Shown: piece after piece, positions 16,598-25,009 of the stretch
How the letters are laid out: each line of letters opens with the position of its first letter
Numbering within the stretch: the first letter of the stretch is position 1
NCBI GenBank assembly: GCA_017798145.1
Contig: CP059069.1
Location: forward strand, 2,217,226-2,281,225
DNA length: 64,000 bases
Direction of reading: 5' to 3'
From: Akkermansiaceae bacterium
GTDB lineage: Bacteria; Verrucomicrobiota; Verrucomicrobiia; Verrucomicrobiales; Akkermansiaceae
The notes under the pieces: model-generated
Told to the model about the DNA's origin: nothing
What the model saw: the letters and a program-made list of their open reading frames with translations, nothing else
The model's database searches: none
Translations under genes and position numbers: made by a program

Positions 16598-16686
16598 GCA
16601 TAACGTCTAAGGAATGGCGGCGCCGGGGTCAACTTCCAAAATGATCAGACGGCTTCCTCGGCGTCGCCATCTCCGCCTTGTTCGGC
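16598..16686 (-). repeat. attC31
   Basis: Standard 81-bp class. Belongs to C32. Confidence 0.93.
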
Positions 16687-16706
16687 TTCTTGAATTCATC
16701 GGCTAG

Positions 16707-17152
16707 TTAAGCGTCGCCTGAAACAGAACCTGTCTTGCTAGGAGCCATCAGGTAGCTAATGAAACCATCAATGAACTTCCACGATCCGAAACCCAACGCC
16801 GCAAAGCATCCATACAGAAGTATCTTCGGGATGAAGCCCAAGCCATACCAACATCCGCAAAGGTTACAACTGCTGCTGCAATAAGTCCCAGACCTATCAT
16901 AAGATCGTGAAAGCAATCACTGCGGATAGTGCGAATCCGATCTTCTCTTGCAAGTGCGTATAGTTGATCTGCTATTTCTTTTGGCACGCTATTAACGGTA
17001 AGGCGACGGTAAATATCTTCTCGGCTCTCGCCCCACAAAACCATCTTCAGCACCAGGTTGTATGAGCGATGTTCAGTCAAATCGGTCGTGGGTTCACCGT
17101 TGTCGGAATCTTCCACGCTGGACTCTTCGTTCGATGTCTCGTTGGTGCTCAT
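16707..17152 (-). pseudogene. C32: membrane protein with frameshift
   Basis: The ATG at 17152 opens an acidic N-terminus (MSTNETSNEESSVEDSDNGE), a helical domain and one membrane segment (MIGLGLIAAAVVTFA). A second membrane segment (GFIPKILLYGCFAALGFGSW) and the natural end SKTGSVSGDA lie in another frame reaching 16707. The shift needs one base gained or two lost near 16855-16865. Function unknown. Confidence 0.6.
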
Positions 17153-17158
17153 TATTTT

Positions 17159-17247
17159 GCCGAACGTCTAAGGATTGGCGGCGCCGGGGTCAACTTCCAA
17201 AATGATCAGACGGCTTCCTCGGCGTCGCCATCTCCGCCTTGTTCTGC
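17159..17247 (-). repeat. attC32
   Basis: Standard 81-bp class (AGGATTGG variant). Encodes the tail of C33. Confidence 0.92.
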
Positions 17248-17654
17248 CTCTTCTTGATTAGCCAGGCTTGCTCACTCAAGCGCTCATCGAAATGTGACGG
17301 CTTCAGATCTGGATAGTATTCAAAGACCCTGGCTTCCAGTGATGCGAGCTGCTCGATAGCCTCCCGCTCGGTGGCTGTGTGTGGATCAAGATAGATTCGG
17401 CGCAAGGTATCGGGATTCTTGGTGAAGGCGACCCCTGTGAGAGCCATCTTGTAATGCGAATAAGCACCGTCCGCCTGATAGTTCAGAAGATCTCTCATGT
17501 GCTGTTCCGATGGGTCGGCGTCCAATCGAGCAGCAAGCAAATCGAGTTCTTCGTAATGGTTCTTAGCGCCTGCAAAGATGACGACACAGCAGATGACGAT
17601 TAAGGCCACGAGACCCATGAAAGCTATCACGCTCCTCACTATCATCTTTCTCAT
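17190..17654 (-). CDS. C33: single-pass membrane protein (three-copy family)
   Basis: 154 residues. One N-terminal membrane segment (IAFMGLVALIVICCVVIFAG) is followed by a helical domain and the attC32-encoded tail NKAEMATPRKPSDHFGS. Close relatives are C57 and C67, which are more alike. Starts at 17654 (MRKMIV) or 17645. Function unknown. Confidence 0.72.
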   Translation of the reverse strand: MRKMIVRSVIAFMGLVALIVICCVVIFAGAKNHYEELDLLAARLDADPSEQHMRDLLNYQADGAYSHYKMALTGVAFTKNPDTLRRIYLDPHTATEREAIEQLASLEARVFEYYPDLKPSHFDERLSEQAWLIKKRQNKAEMATPRKPSDHFGS

Positions 17655-17667
17655 CGTGATTTTTCTT

Positions 17668-17754
17668 GCAGAACGTCAAAGGAATCCCGCGCCGGTGCGA
17701 CTCCCAACTTGATCAGACGGCTTCCTCGGCGTCGGGATCTGCGGCTTGTTGTGC
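17668..17754 (-). repeat. attC33
   Basis: 79-bp core with the arms AATCCCGCGCC and GTCGGGATCT. Belongs to C34. Confidence 0.9.
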
Positions 17755-17924
17755 TTATTCGGAAGATTCGCGCCGCCTCGACTGGCTGGACGCGCACAAA
17801 AAGAACTGATCGAGTGTAAGCTAGACGGGACTGCCCGCCGTGTTTTGGTGATCAGGGATCTTGAGATAAGCGATGATCAAAAAGGCGACCCCATCCGCGA
17901 TCTCATCGACCGCGCTGCATCTCA
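17755..17924. other. C34: short cassette, gene uncertain
   Basis: About 170 bp between two attC sites. No leftward gene is convincing. Rightward frames contain RRLDWLDAH and LDGTARRVLVIRDLEISD, the latter open into attC34, suggesting a fragment of a rightward gene. No start with a ribosome site seen. Confidence 0.5.
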
Positions 17925-18011
17925 GCACAACGTCATAGGAATGGCGCGCCGGGGTAAAGCCGAAAATGATCAGACGGCTTCCTCGGCGTCGCCATCTCCG
18001 ACTTGTTCTGC
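17925..18011 (-). repeat. attC34
   Basis: 79-bp core, GCGCGCC class. Encodes the restored tail of C35. Confidence 0.92.
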
Positions 18012-18352
18012 ATCTTTGGTTCTTAGCCTCGAACCAGCCATCAAAAGCGTGAAAAACTGACCCACTATCATGACCCCCCAAGAAAACGTATATCCGAACA
18101 TCAGAATGAGTGACCTGAACCGAACCCCTTAGCTTGTCCAAAATGAAAAAAGATGAATAGAAAATACAGCAGCCCAAAAAGTGTCAGCAAGAAATCGATC
18201 TTCTTCCAATGCCTCGTAATAAAGCTAGGTGCCGCCTTAAGCAGTTTCTTGGCCGTTGTTGCGCTATGCTTAATCCCAGCAGTGAACAGCTCCTTAACGA
18301 GCGCTCCGATCGCTGCGGCTATTGCAATGGCTATGAGCTTGTCGCTATCCAT
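17970..18352 (-). pseudogene. C35: two-pass membrane protein with two homopolymer indels
   Basis: The ATG at 18352 gives MDSDKLIAIAIAAAIGALVK... and stops at 18101. Removing one base from the A run at 18146-18151 and one from the C run at 18074-18079 yields a frame with a second membrane segment (IYVFLGVMIVGQFFTLLMAG) and the attC34 tail AEQVGDGDAEEAV. The gain of a clear second membrane segment supports this reconstruction. Function unknown. Confidence 0.65.
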
Positions 18353-18885
18353 TTTGTTTGAGTGGATTTTTCTTGCAGAACGTCATAGCAATGGCGGCGC
18401 TTAGCTTGCACGCACAAAATGATCAGACGGCTTCCTCGGCGTCGCCATCTGCGCCTTGTTCGCCTTTTTGGTGGTTCTGTTACGTATTCCAAGAGTTTGC
18501 CTTTTAAATTGATCGGTATTGGAAGGCCATTCTCATCTGGACGAGTGCCTGGAAATCGATCCATACGCTCGGGTATTGGCAAGTCGAATGCTCGATCAAA
18601 CCTGTATCCGTTCATCACGAGAAATTCAGATTGAAGCGCAATCGGAACATGATGAGCGCCCTTGAACATTGATCGCGTGGTCTTACTCAGGGGATATCGT
18701 AAAATTCCATCTTTCGTTGTCCAATATTGGAACCATGAAATCACGATTCCCATGTCGGTTCGCTGTTCGTAAACACACGTTCGGTCATCGGTCACGTGCC
18801 AAATACAAGCAGGGATACCGTCGTGCATCGCGTCATCTTCTGACGTGTGGATCCACGATCCTAGCAACGAAATATCTCTCTTCAT
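18331..18885 (-). CDS. C36: soluble protein that reads through attC into C35
   Basis: 184 residues. Residues 1-139 form the apparent protein (LLGSWIHTSEDD..., ending KLLEYVTEPP), reminiscent of lipocalin-like small domains. It continues in the arginine-rich attC frame (RTRRRWRRRGSRLI) past attC35 and stops at 18331 inside C35. It is the only clear user of that attC frame. Start 18885, leader CCACAAAAATG. Function unknown. Confidence 0.62.
   Translation of the reverse strand: MKRDISLLGSWIHTSEDDAMHDGIPACIWHVTDDRTCVYEQRTDMGIVISWFQYWTTKDGILRYPLSKTTRSMFKGAHHVPIALQSEFLVMNGYRFDRAFDLPIPERMDRFPGTRPDENGLPIPINLKGKLLEYVTEPPKRRTRRRWRRRGSRLIILCVQAKRRHCYDVLQEKSTQTKWIATSS
18375..18464 (-). repeat. attC35 (GCACGCAC loop class)
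   Basis: 82-bp core. The usual stop in the arginine-rich frame is absent here, so C36 reads through it. Confidence 0.92.
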
Positions 18886-18891
18886 TTTTGT

Positions 18892-18980
18892 GGCGAACGT
18901 CTAAGGAATGGCGGCGCCGGGGTCAACTTCCAAAATGATCAGACGGCTTCCTCGGCGTCGCCATCTCCGCCTTGTTCGGC
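18892..18980 (-). repeat. attC36
   Basis: Standard 81-bp class. Belongs to C37. Confidence 0.93.
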
Positions 18981-19004
18981 TTGTTTTTGTCTTCTTTTCA
19001 TTGG

Positions 19005-19270
19005 CTAGAAAGTTGATGGATCTGAGGAAGTCTTCTTCCTGTTGTTGAGGAAGAATGTTGAAAGCAGGCCGAGAAGAATTCCAACTGATATGAGAGCAAG
19101 TCCTCCGTAAAGAACCATCCCATGCCCAATGCCGTCGGTTGGATCAGCTGCGAGTGGGAGCAGTGATCGGTAATGTAAAAACCATTGATTGAGTGCACAA
19201 AGAGACCCCCGAATGCGGCAACAAGGATAAGACGAATTAAGCTCCGAATCTGTGACCTCTTCATCTTCAT
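19005..19270 (-). pseudogene. C37: membrane protein with frameshift
   Basis: The N-terminus MKMKRSQIRSLIRLILVAAF is in one frame. The strong C-terminal membrane segment (MVLYGGLALISVGILLGLLS) and the end SSDPSTF are in another. Adding one base to the five-C run at 19206-19210 joins them. This is the opposite direction from most indels here. Function unknown. Confidence 0.6.
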
Positions 19271-19275
19271 TTATT

Positions 19276-19367
19276 GCCGAACGTAATAGCAATGGCGGCG
19301 CTAAACTTTGCACGCACAAAATTAATCAGACGGCTTCCTCGGCGTCGCCATCTGCGCCTTGTTCTCC
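19276..19367 (-). repeat. attC37 (GCACGCAC loop class)
   Basis: 84-bp core. Belongs to C38. Confidence 0.92.
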
Positions 19368-19452
19368 GGTCTTTTTGCGCCGACTGATCCTGACTGCCCG
19401 ACTAAACGACATCTGCGAGGAATCCGTACACTGAATACGAATGAACTGTGGT

Positions 19453-19545
19453 CTAATCGAGTTGTTCCATTAGATCGAGATAGAAAGTTACGCGCGCTTG
19501 TTCCTCTTCGCTTCGGTCGTCCAAGCTCCCGATCTCCTGCCTCAT
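19453..19545 (-). CDS. C38b: 30-residue peptide overlapping C38a
   Basis: The ATG at 19545 overlaps the stop of C38a in ATGA. The product MRQEIGSLDDRSEEEQARVT... is a charged helix, 30 residues. The overlap suggests translational coupling, or that this is the C-terminus of C38a after a frameshift. Confidence 0.4.
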   Translation of the reverse strand: MRQEIGSLDDRSEEEQARVTFYLDLMEQLD

Positions 19546-19703
19546 GATTCCTTTGAGATATTCGCGCTCCCCTGATCGCCTGAATTAAGGTCAGCAAGGA
19601 ACTGCTCCAATGCGCCAACTGCTGAATCCGGATCGATTACCGAATCATCTGAAAGCTCTACGAAAGCTGCGAGATTAAGAAGAGCTTGTGCAATGGCCTT
19701 CAT
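19542..19703 (-). CDS. C38a: small helical protein
   Basis: 53 residues from the ATG at 19703 (leader CAAGAAATG): MKAIAQALLNLAAFVELSDD... with a leucine-rich helical pattern. The C-terminal continuation is C38b. Function unknown. Confidence 0.5.
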   Translation of the reverse strand: MKAIAQALLNLAAFVELSDDSVIDPDSAVGALEQFLADLNSGDQGSANISKES

Positions 19704-19708
19704 TTCTT

Positions 19709-19797
19709 GGAGAACGTCTAAGGAATGGCGGCGCCGGTGTAAACTCCCAATTTGATCAGACGGCTTCCTCGGCGTCGCCATCTCCGGCTTGTTCAGC
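19709..19797 (-). repeat. attC38
   Basis: Standard 81-bp class. Belongs to C39. Confidence 0.93.
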
Positions 19798-19978
19798 ACC
19801 TTTTCGTCTCCGCATGATCCCGGCGCTCCCGAACTCGTGGGAACACGCAAGCCGAGCAATCGAATCATGAACGGCTTTCGCTTACAGGAATTCATTCGCC
19901 ACGTCTGGAACTTCCGAAACCTCGTCGATCCGCCGCCACGGAGCATTATCTTTCCTCAGCGATCCAGGGAATTTATCA
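19798..19978. repeat. C39: 190-bp repeat cassette, copy B
   Basis: In this copy two short rightward frames overlap in ATGA at the CATGA near 19866 (MIPALPNSWEHASRAIES, then MNGFRLQEFIRHVW...). The other copies do not preserve both start and stop, so coding status stays open. Confidence 0.8.
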
Positions 19979-20067
19979 GCTGAACGTCTAAGGAATGGCG
20001 GCGCCGGGGTCAACTTCCAAAATGATCAGACGGCTTCCTCGGCGTCGCCATCTCCGCCTTGTTCGCT
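19979..20067 (-). repeat. attC39
   Basis: Standard 81-bp class. Encodes the tail of C40. Confidence 0.93.
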
Positions 20068-20445
20068 TTGTCTTTGTATTTTGTGGTTCGCGGTAATAGG
20101 GATCTTGTCGCCGTCGAATAACGACCAGCACTGATCGCAGAGAATCCGCCCATCTTCCACACGCCAGCCTGATGAAACTACACTCGTCGGATGCGAATTC
20201 TCCTCTGGTATCACCCAAGTATCGCAATCTGAACATCGGATCGAATCTGGAATGATCTCTGAACCCAAATGCAGAAAACATGTCGAGTCCCAAACATGAG
20301 GAATCTGAAGACTCTCCAATTGCGCCGAAATCACCTTCTGCAACTTCTCGGCGATCTCCCCGTTATAGCGACTCGTATCACCTTCCAGCATCGCGTCGGG
20401 AAACAGATAGTTGAGCGACATCATAAGCTCTTTTTCCGGCTTCAT
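20026..20445 (-). CDS. C40: zinc-binding soluble protein with attC tail
   Basis: 139 residues. It has an N-terminal helical part and a late pair CSDC ... CDQC (about 45 residues apart) likely to bind zinc, then the attC39-encoded tail EQGGDGDAEEAV. No signal peptide. Function unknown. Confidence 0.7.
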   Translation of the reverse strand: MKPEKELMMSLNYLFPDAMLEGDTSRYNGEIAEKLQKVISAQLESLQIPHVWDSTCFLHLGSEIIPDSIRCSDCDTWVIPEENSHPTSVVSSGWRVEDGRILCDQCWSLFDGDKIPITANHKIQRQSEQGGDGDAEEAV

Positions 20446-20474
20446 ATTACGTATTGAGCAAACCCATATTTCTT

Positions 20475-20598
20475 AGCGAACGCCCGATGAATGGCGACCC
20501 GAATCCCAAGACACCGAAAACCATGCAAGATACTATCACCAATCCAAGCCCGAAAATTAGACAGCTTCCTCGGGGTCGCCATCTCAGACTTGTTCTCC
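20475..20598 (-). repeat. attC40 (long type)
   Basis: 116-bp core with arms ATGGCGACCC and GGGGTCGCCAT. Same long class as attC42 and attC68. Belongs to C41. Confidence 0.9.
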
Positions 20599-20610
20599 AT
20601 CTTCTGAATT

Positions 20611-20931
20611 ATGAAAACTACTGCAACACCTGAAACGAATGAACTGATCCGAACGCAACTCGCACGCGTGGGCATCACCCCGACCGCGCTTGCGGCCAAG
20701 CTCACGCTGAAATGTGAGGATCTGGAGCGCGAACGCGATGAGGCGCGGAAAATCGCCGAAGAACTCCGTGATCTCGTCCCGTGGAGTGAATCCGAACCGT
20801 GGAATTTCTCTTGGGAGAACGTCATAGGAGAGCCGCGCCGGTGCGACTCCCAAAAAGATCAGACGGCTTCCTCGGCGTCGGCTCCTCCGGCTTGTTCGAT
20901 GTCTTCATTATCGAAAGGAGAGGTGGCATGA
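20611..20931 (+). CDS. C41: coiled-coil protein reading toward intI, copy 1
   Basis: The ATG at 20611 opens MKTTATPETNELIRTQLARVG..., with a helical ERERDEARKIAEELRDL stretch as in small phage proteins. About 69 residues lie before the attC41 boundary; the frame then continues through attC41 to 20931. The cassette body is repeated at 21414 (C43) with identical coding sequence. Confidence 0.55.
   Translation: MKTTATPETNELIRTQLARVGITPTALAAKLTLKCEDLERERDEARKIAEELRDLVPWSESEPWNFSWENVIGEPRRCDSQKDQTASSASAPPACSMSSLSKGEVA
20814..20900 (-). repeat. attC41
   Basis: 79-bp core, GAGCCGCGCC class. Belongs to C42. Confidence 0.91.
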
Positions 20932-21176
20932 TCATCCTATATCTTATGCTATTTGGGATCGGCATGATTGTTGGGTTGGTGTGGATTGGAATAGCGGTCG
21001 CTGAACAGAGAATCAAAGACGAGGACGACGCGCCGCTGAATCTAGCTTCGACGCAAAATTGCGGAGCGTCGTATTTAAGTCCGTTGCGACCTTCTTCCTC
21101 TCCGCTGAATCAAGACGCGCTTGAGCACGCAGGAAGTCCAACTGTTGCTTCAAGAGGCGACGTTGGAAAAACGTAG
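20928..21176 (+). CDS. C42a: small membrane protein with strong ribosome site
   Basis: The ATG at 20928 is preceded by AAAGGAGAGGTGG, one of only a few strong Shine-Dalgarno sequences in the array. It encodes MIILYLMLFGIGMIVGLVWI, one membrane segment, then a charged tail. From about residue 29 it overlaps C42b antisense, so the real C-terminus is uncertain. Confidence 0.5.
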   Translation: MIILYLMLFGIGMIVGLVWIGIAVAEQRIKDEDDAPLNLASTQNCGASYLSPLRPSSSPLNQDALEHAGSPTVASRGDVGKT

Positions 21177-21259
21177 GCCAGCCGTGCGCTTATCCACGCG
21201 CCTACTACGGCTCCTAGGACTATTGCTCCTGCCCCATACCAGAATGACTCGTAATTCAT
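21012..21259 (-). pseudogene. C42b: membrane plus coiled-coil protein with one homopolymer indel
   Basis: The ATG at 21259 gives MNYESFWYGAGAIVLGAVVG.... Dropping one base from the A run at 21167-21171 keeps the frame open into a charged coiled coil (QQLDFLRAQARLDSAERKKV) ending at 21012, about 81 residues. Convergent with C42a. Function unknown. Confidence 0.55.
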
Positions 21260-21275
21260 ATTCTTCTATTTCTTT

Positions 21276-21401
21276 ATCGAACGACCGATGAATGGCGACC
21301 CGAACGCCAAGACACCGCAAACCATGAACGATACTATCCCCAAAAAATCAGCCCGAAGATCAGACAGCTTCCTCGGGGTCGCCATCTCAGACTTGTTCTC
21401 C
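21276..21401 (-). repeat. attC42 (long type)
   Basis: 118-bp core, diverged relative of attC40 with the same arms. Belongs to C43. Confidence 0.9.
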
Positions 21402-21413
21402 ATCTTCTGAATT

Positions 21414-21773
21414 ATGAAAACTACTGCAACACCTGAAACGAATGAACTGATCCGAACGCAACTCGCACGCGTGGGCATCACCCCGACCGCGCTTGCGGCC
21501 AAGCTCACGCTGAAATGTGAGGATCTGGAGCGCGAACGCGATGAGGCGCGGAAAATCGCCGAAGAACTCCGTGATCTCGTCCCGTGGAGTGAATCCGAAC
21601 CGTGGAATTTCTCTTGGGAGAACGCCAAGGAATCCGGCGGATACCCCAGCGCCAGCCCGATCACCCCAGAACCTTTACCAACCCAGAAATTTAAACAGAC
21701 GGCGGGTATCCGTCGGGATCTCCGCCTTGTTCAGCATCTTCTCTTCCGAATAAATGAAACACTCTCGCACTAA
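21414..21773 (+). CDS. C43: coiled-coil protein reading toward intI, copy 2
   Basis: The first 70 codons are identical to C41. It then enters attC43, which has different sequence, so the two copies would have different C-termini if translated through. Open to 21773. Confidence 0.5.
   Translation: MKTTATPETNELIRTQLARVGITPTALAAKLTLKCEDLERERDEARKIAEELRDLVPWSESEPWNFSWENAKESGGYPSASPITPEPLPTQKFKQTAGIRRDLRLVQHLLFRINETLSH
21617..21735 (-). repeat. attC43 (long type)
   Basis: 111-bp core with the unique arms TCCGGCGGATACCC and GGGTATCCGTCGGGATC. Belongs to C44. Confidence 0.88.
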
Positions 21774-21774
21774 G

Positions 21775-22014
21775 ATGACCAAGACCGAAACGGCGGTCGA
21801 AACAACGCTGCGGAAGTCCGCTGCTCTGGGATTGCTCGGGGCTGCTTCCGCTTGGTTGTCCCAATGGCGATCCCGCCCAAAGAGTCAACGGGCTTCATGC
21901 CCGGAAGCAAGCTACGATGGCGACGGCCTAGCTTGCTCGCTCTTTGGCGCGGGAAAAACTTTCCCAGATGAACGTCTAAGGAATGGCGGCGCCGGGGTCA
22001 ACTTCCAAAAATAA
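21775..22014 (+). CDS. C44: short protein reading toward intI, uncertain
   Basis: The ATG at 21775 gives MTKTETAVETTLRKSAALGLLGAAS..., with a short hydrophobic stretch, running into attC44 and ending at 22014. An upstream ATG at 21754 is also in frame. There is no good leftward gene in this cassette. Weak call. Confidence 0.35.
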   Translation: MTKTETAVETTLRKSAALGLLGAASAWLSQWRSRPKSQRASCPEASYDGDGLACSLFGAGKTFPDERLRNGGAGVNFQK

Positions 22015-22056
22015 TCAGACGGCTTCCTCGGCGTCGCCATCTCCGACTTGTTATGC
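21967..22056 (-). repeat. attC44
   Basis: 82-bp core, standard class. Belongs to C45. Confidence 0.93.
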
Positions 22057-22088
22057 TTCTTTGAATTATTTGCATTATTCGGATTCGA

Positions 22089-22388
22089 TCATGAGATGAA
22101 AGGAGAAACTACGCGCAGTATCAACACGGCGAGTAGGACAGCGGCAAATCCGACTAGAACTCCCACTCCGATAGCGATTCCAGTAGTGGGTTGCTTATCC
22201 CGCTTCTTGAAAGCTGTAAAATTCAAGGTCAGCAAGATGAGCAGTGGAATCATCGATATCGCTGCCAGAATCAAAAGGGATATGAAATCGGGTGTGGGAC
22301 TAGCTACGAATACGCCAACTAGCGTCACAACTATTGATGCAAAGACGACCGCTGCTCTAGGATTTTGTGACTTTGCGGAGGTATTCAT
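22089..22388 (-). CDS. C45: small membrane protein
   Basis: 99 residues from the ATG at 22388 (MNTSAKSQNPRAAVVFASIV). There are two membrane segments in the N-terminal half and a third at the C-terminus (GIAIGVGVLVGFAAVLLAVL). The frame is also open upstream through attC45, which is read-through and not the start. Function unknown. Confidence 0.68.
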   Translation of the reverse strand: MNTSAKSQNPRAAVVFASIVVTLVGVFVASPTPDFISLLILAAISMIPLLILLTLNFTAFKKRDKQPTTGIAIGVGVLVGFAAVLLAVLILRVVSPFIS

Positions 22389-22394
22389 TTTCTT

Positions 22395-22482
22395 GCATAA
22401 CGATATAGGACATGCGCGCCGGGGGTGAAGCCCAAAATGATCAGACGGCTTCCTCGGCGTCGCATGATCCGCCTTGTTCGGT
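22395..22482 (-). repeat. attC45
   Basis: 80-bp core with the covarying arms ACATGCGCGCC and GTCGCATGATCC in place of AATGGCG and CGCCATCTCC. Belongs to C46. Confidence 0.91.
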
Positions 22483-22524
22483 TTCTTGTTATTTGCGTTG
22501 GGTTCTCTTCGACGGTGTCTGATT

Positions 22525-23011
22525 CTAAAGTCCGGCAAGACACGCTAGGAAGCGTCCATCTCCTACTCGTTCACTTAGATCCAAAACCGGTGACTCAACT
22601 GATTGATATGCGATATCCCTCGCTACAATTCGATCCGCCGCAATCTCAAACTCGCATATCCATGTTCCATTCGGATGTGTTCGTTCAGCGCGATACAATA
22701 CATGTTCGATCCCGCTGAAAATCTTACTCTTGGTAAGCTCTGAAGTTTCGATCAAATGGAGTATATCTGTAGTGGGTGAACCAATACTTACAGCTTCAAA
22801 CTCTCTAGGGCGTTCAGGTCTCCCTCGAAGCTTCTTGGGCACGGCGAACCAACAAATCAGCCAGTAAAGAAGCAGGAATATGAAATAGCTCGCGATCCAA
22901 ACGAGAAAAAATCTTAACGCTCAATTCTTGCGTGAATGTGAGACCAGCGACTATGAGGAACGCTAGTGTGGTTCCGACGAAGATCAGTGTATGTCGCTGT
23001 TTGCGTTCCAT
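22525..23011 (-). pseudogene. C46: membrane protein, homopolymer-shifted paralogue of C56
   Basis: The ATG at 23011 gives MERKQRHTLIFVGTTLAFLI... as in C56. One extra base in the A run at 22906-22911 shifts the frame. Removing it restores a second membrane segment (SYFIFLLLYWLIC) and the long C-terminal domain (SKIFSGIEHVLYRAER) exactly in register with the intact C56. This is the clearest case, because the intact relative shows the original frame. Confidence 0.8.
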
Positions 23012-23023
23012 CGTCTTTATCTT

Positions 23024-23112
23024 ACCGAACGTTATAGGAATGGCGGCGCCGGGGCAAAGCTCAAAATTGATCAGACAGCTTCCCCGGCGTCGCCATCTCC
23101 GCCTTGTTCTCC
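23024..23112 (-). repeat. attC46
   Basis: 81-bp core with TTCCCCGG in the inner arm, identical to attC57. Encodes the tail of C47. Confidence 0.93.
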
Positions 23113-23579
23113 TTGTATTATTCTTGAGAGACGGCTCTCGATCTCTGGTAGGCGCGACCGGAATATCGTCCTTAGAAGGAAGTAGAATGGGATCGAGGTT
23201 ACAACTGCCCAAATAAGCGGAATCGCAAGAGGGTAGCCGATCGCCGAAGACATGCTGCCCGACAGATAGGAACTGATCATGAGTACCGGAATACCGAAGC
23301 AAAATGCCACCAAAAAATCCCAGCGCAATCAACAATAAGATCTGGATGGGGTGAGTCCATCGTATTGTGCCAGAAACGGAGCACCCTTGCGTGCCTTGCG
23401 TCAGCCATCCTTCTAGCACACTCACTGGCTCTGCCGAATTGGGCTCATAAACTAGGATGAAGCGGTTCCCATCGATATGGACGCGCATCCCGGCTTGCTG
23501 AGTTTGTAATGCCTCTGTCAGCCTCTCAACAGAGGTGTTGAATGGCAGCTCAATTTTTCGTAGGGATGAGGCCAAACAT
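23071..23579 (-). pseudogene. C47: membrane protein, copy of C58 with two homopolymer indels
   Basis: Base-for-base the same as C58 (28431-28937) as far as I can compare, except for six A at 23312-23317 (five in C58) and five T at 23554-23558 (four in C58). Each breaks the frame. The product is described at C58. Confidence 0.85.
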
Positions 23580-23585
23580 TTCTTT

Positions 23586-23674
23586 GGAGAACGTCTAAGG
23601 AATGGCGGCGCCGGTGTAAACTCCCAATTTAATCAGACGGCTTCCTCGGCGTCGCCATCTCCGCCTTGTTATCC
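23586..23674 (-). repeat. attC47
   Basis: Standard 81-bp class. Encodes the tail of C48. Confidence 0.93.
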
Positions 23675-24199
23675 TTTGTTGTTTTGGTGGGAAAGGCGGC
23701 ACCTAATGCATCAGCCATCAAAGCTGCAACCCGGTTCGGCAACCTCTCATCAATGGTAATCAGTCGCTTATCAGTTTGCAGCACAACGCCACCATATGAT
23801 CGACCATCTTGCAGGTATTCCGTAACGTATTCAATCCTGTCCCAAGGGTAGCGCCGAGAGATCGATCCCAATGGAAACTTCCGATGGAGTGAAATACCGG
23901 TCGAGTCCGCAAGAACTTCGAGGCGAGAGAATGCGCGGAGAAATCCTGTTCTGACGAAAAACGCTCCTCCGATGAACCAAAGTAGAAGCCAGAGCGACAG
24001 GAACACCCTGACGCCGACACTCATCGTCTCTGGTGAGATCTGGCCAAATACGCCGAGCAGCCCAAATAATCCAAACCCAGCCCAAGGAATCACCCACGAC
24101 ACAAACGCGATGATCTCTATCCAGGGACGCTTGGCAAAAGTGGAGATCGCCACGCCCCCCGCCTGAGTGTTCAATAATGGCGTCTCTCGAAGGAAACAT
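23629..24199 (-). pseudogene. C48: three-pass membrane protein with one homopolymer indel
   Basis: A long frame (23629-24174) has membrane segments IIAFVSWVIPWAGFGLFGLL and VFLSLWLLLWFIGGAFFV and a C-terminal domain (YPWDRIEYVTEYLQDG) like a membrane-linked PH domain. Dropping one C from the run at 24155-24160 adds the proper start at 24199 (MFPSRDAIIEHS). The tail NKAEMATPRKPSD is from attC47. The gene is intact if TTG or GTG is used downstream. Confidence 0.65.
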
Positions 24200-24204
24200 T
24201 CTTT

Positions 24205-24293
24205 GGATAACGTCTAAGGAATGGCGGCGGCGGGGTCAACTTCCAATATCATCAGACGGCTTCCTCGCCGTCGCCATCTCCGCCTTGTTCGGC
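24205..24293 (-). repeat. attC48 (GCGGCG class)
   Basis: 81-bp core with the GCGGCGG/CTCGCCG pair. Unusual in carrying a gene cassette, not the 190-bp repeat. Encodes the tail of C49. Confidence 0.93.
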
Positions 24294-24530
24294 ATCTGCT
24301 TGTGATTCGCGATACCAAATGGTAACACAGGCCAGCATTCGAGTGCAGGTCGTATCGATGGAAATTACTTCGATGCAGGAATTATTGTTCATCCATTCTT
24401 CCGCATCTGATTGCGCATAGGCTATCATCCTGCTGTCGCGACCGGCTGTAAAAAATCCATTCAGCCGAGATTCAAACCGCTCGAACTTTATCGGACTTTG
24501 CTTAGCAAGATAGTTTATTGCACTGGTCAT
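24252..24530 (-). CDS. C49: small soluble protein with attC tail
   Basis: 92 residues. It contains MIAYAQSDAEEWMNNNSCIEVISIDT and the attC48-encoded tail AEQGGDGDGEEAV, where the covariant attC changes Ala to Gly. No signal or membrane segment. Function unknown. Confidence 0.62.
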   Translation of the reverse strand: MTSAINYLAKQSPIKFERFESRLNGFFTAGRDSRMIAYAQSDAEEWMNNNSCIEVISIDTTCTRMLACVTIWYRESQADAEQGGDGDGEEAV

Positions 24531-24553
24531 ATTATTCGTGCTTAGGATTCATT

Positions 24554-24642
24554 GCCGAACGTCTAAGGAATGGCGGCGCCGGGGTCAACTTCCAAAATGA
24601 TCAGACGGCTTCCTCGGCGTCGCCATCTCCGACTTGTTAGGC
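24554..24642 (-). repeat. attC49
   Basis: Standard 81-bp class. The C50 stop codon (24637-24639) is inside its R box. Confidence 0.93.
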
Positions 24643-24912
24643 TTTCTTGATTTGCACTCGCTCATCGACGATTGAATGATGAAACTCTTCCCAGTCGGAA
24701 CTCTTTACCGGCTCAAAACCGCCAGAATCATCACCTGACCCCGCTTCCGCTGGAACATACTTTGTCCACTCGATGCTAGGCAGAAAATAGTCATCACCGA
24801 TCTTCACACAGTCTAAGTAGGAAAATTCTTTATCTGGGCATCTCTCGATCAACGCGCGACCTTCGAGATTCAGCGTTTGCGTAACCGAGGCTGTGATCCT
24901 TAGCTGTTTCAT
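24637..24912 (-). CDS. C50: small soluble protein, unknown
   Basis: 91 residues: MKQLRITASVTQTLNLEGRA..., beta-rich, with acidic middle and C-terminal WEEFHHSIVDERVQIKKA. Its stop TAA is formed by the R box itself. No family recognised. Confidence 0.62.
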   Translation of the reverse strand: MKQLRITASVTQTLNLEGRALIERCPDKEFSYLDCVKIGDDYFLPSIEWTKYVPAEAGSGDDSGGFEPVKSSDWEEFHHSIVDERVQIKKA

Positions 24913-24921
24913 TTATTTGTA

Positions 24922-25009
24922 GCCTAACGTCATAGGAATGGCGCGCCGGGGTCAACTTCCAATTTGATCAGACGGCTTCCCCGGCGTCGCCATCTCCGAC
25001 TTGTTCGCC
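24922..25009 (-). repeat. attC50
   Basis: 80-bp core, GCGCGCC class with a perfect GCCTAAC R box. Encodes the tail of C51. Confidence 0.93.
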
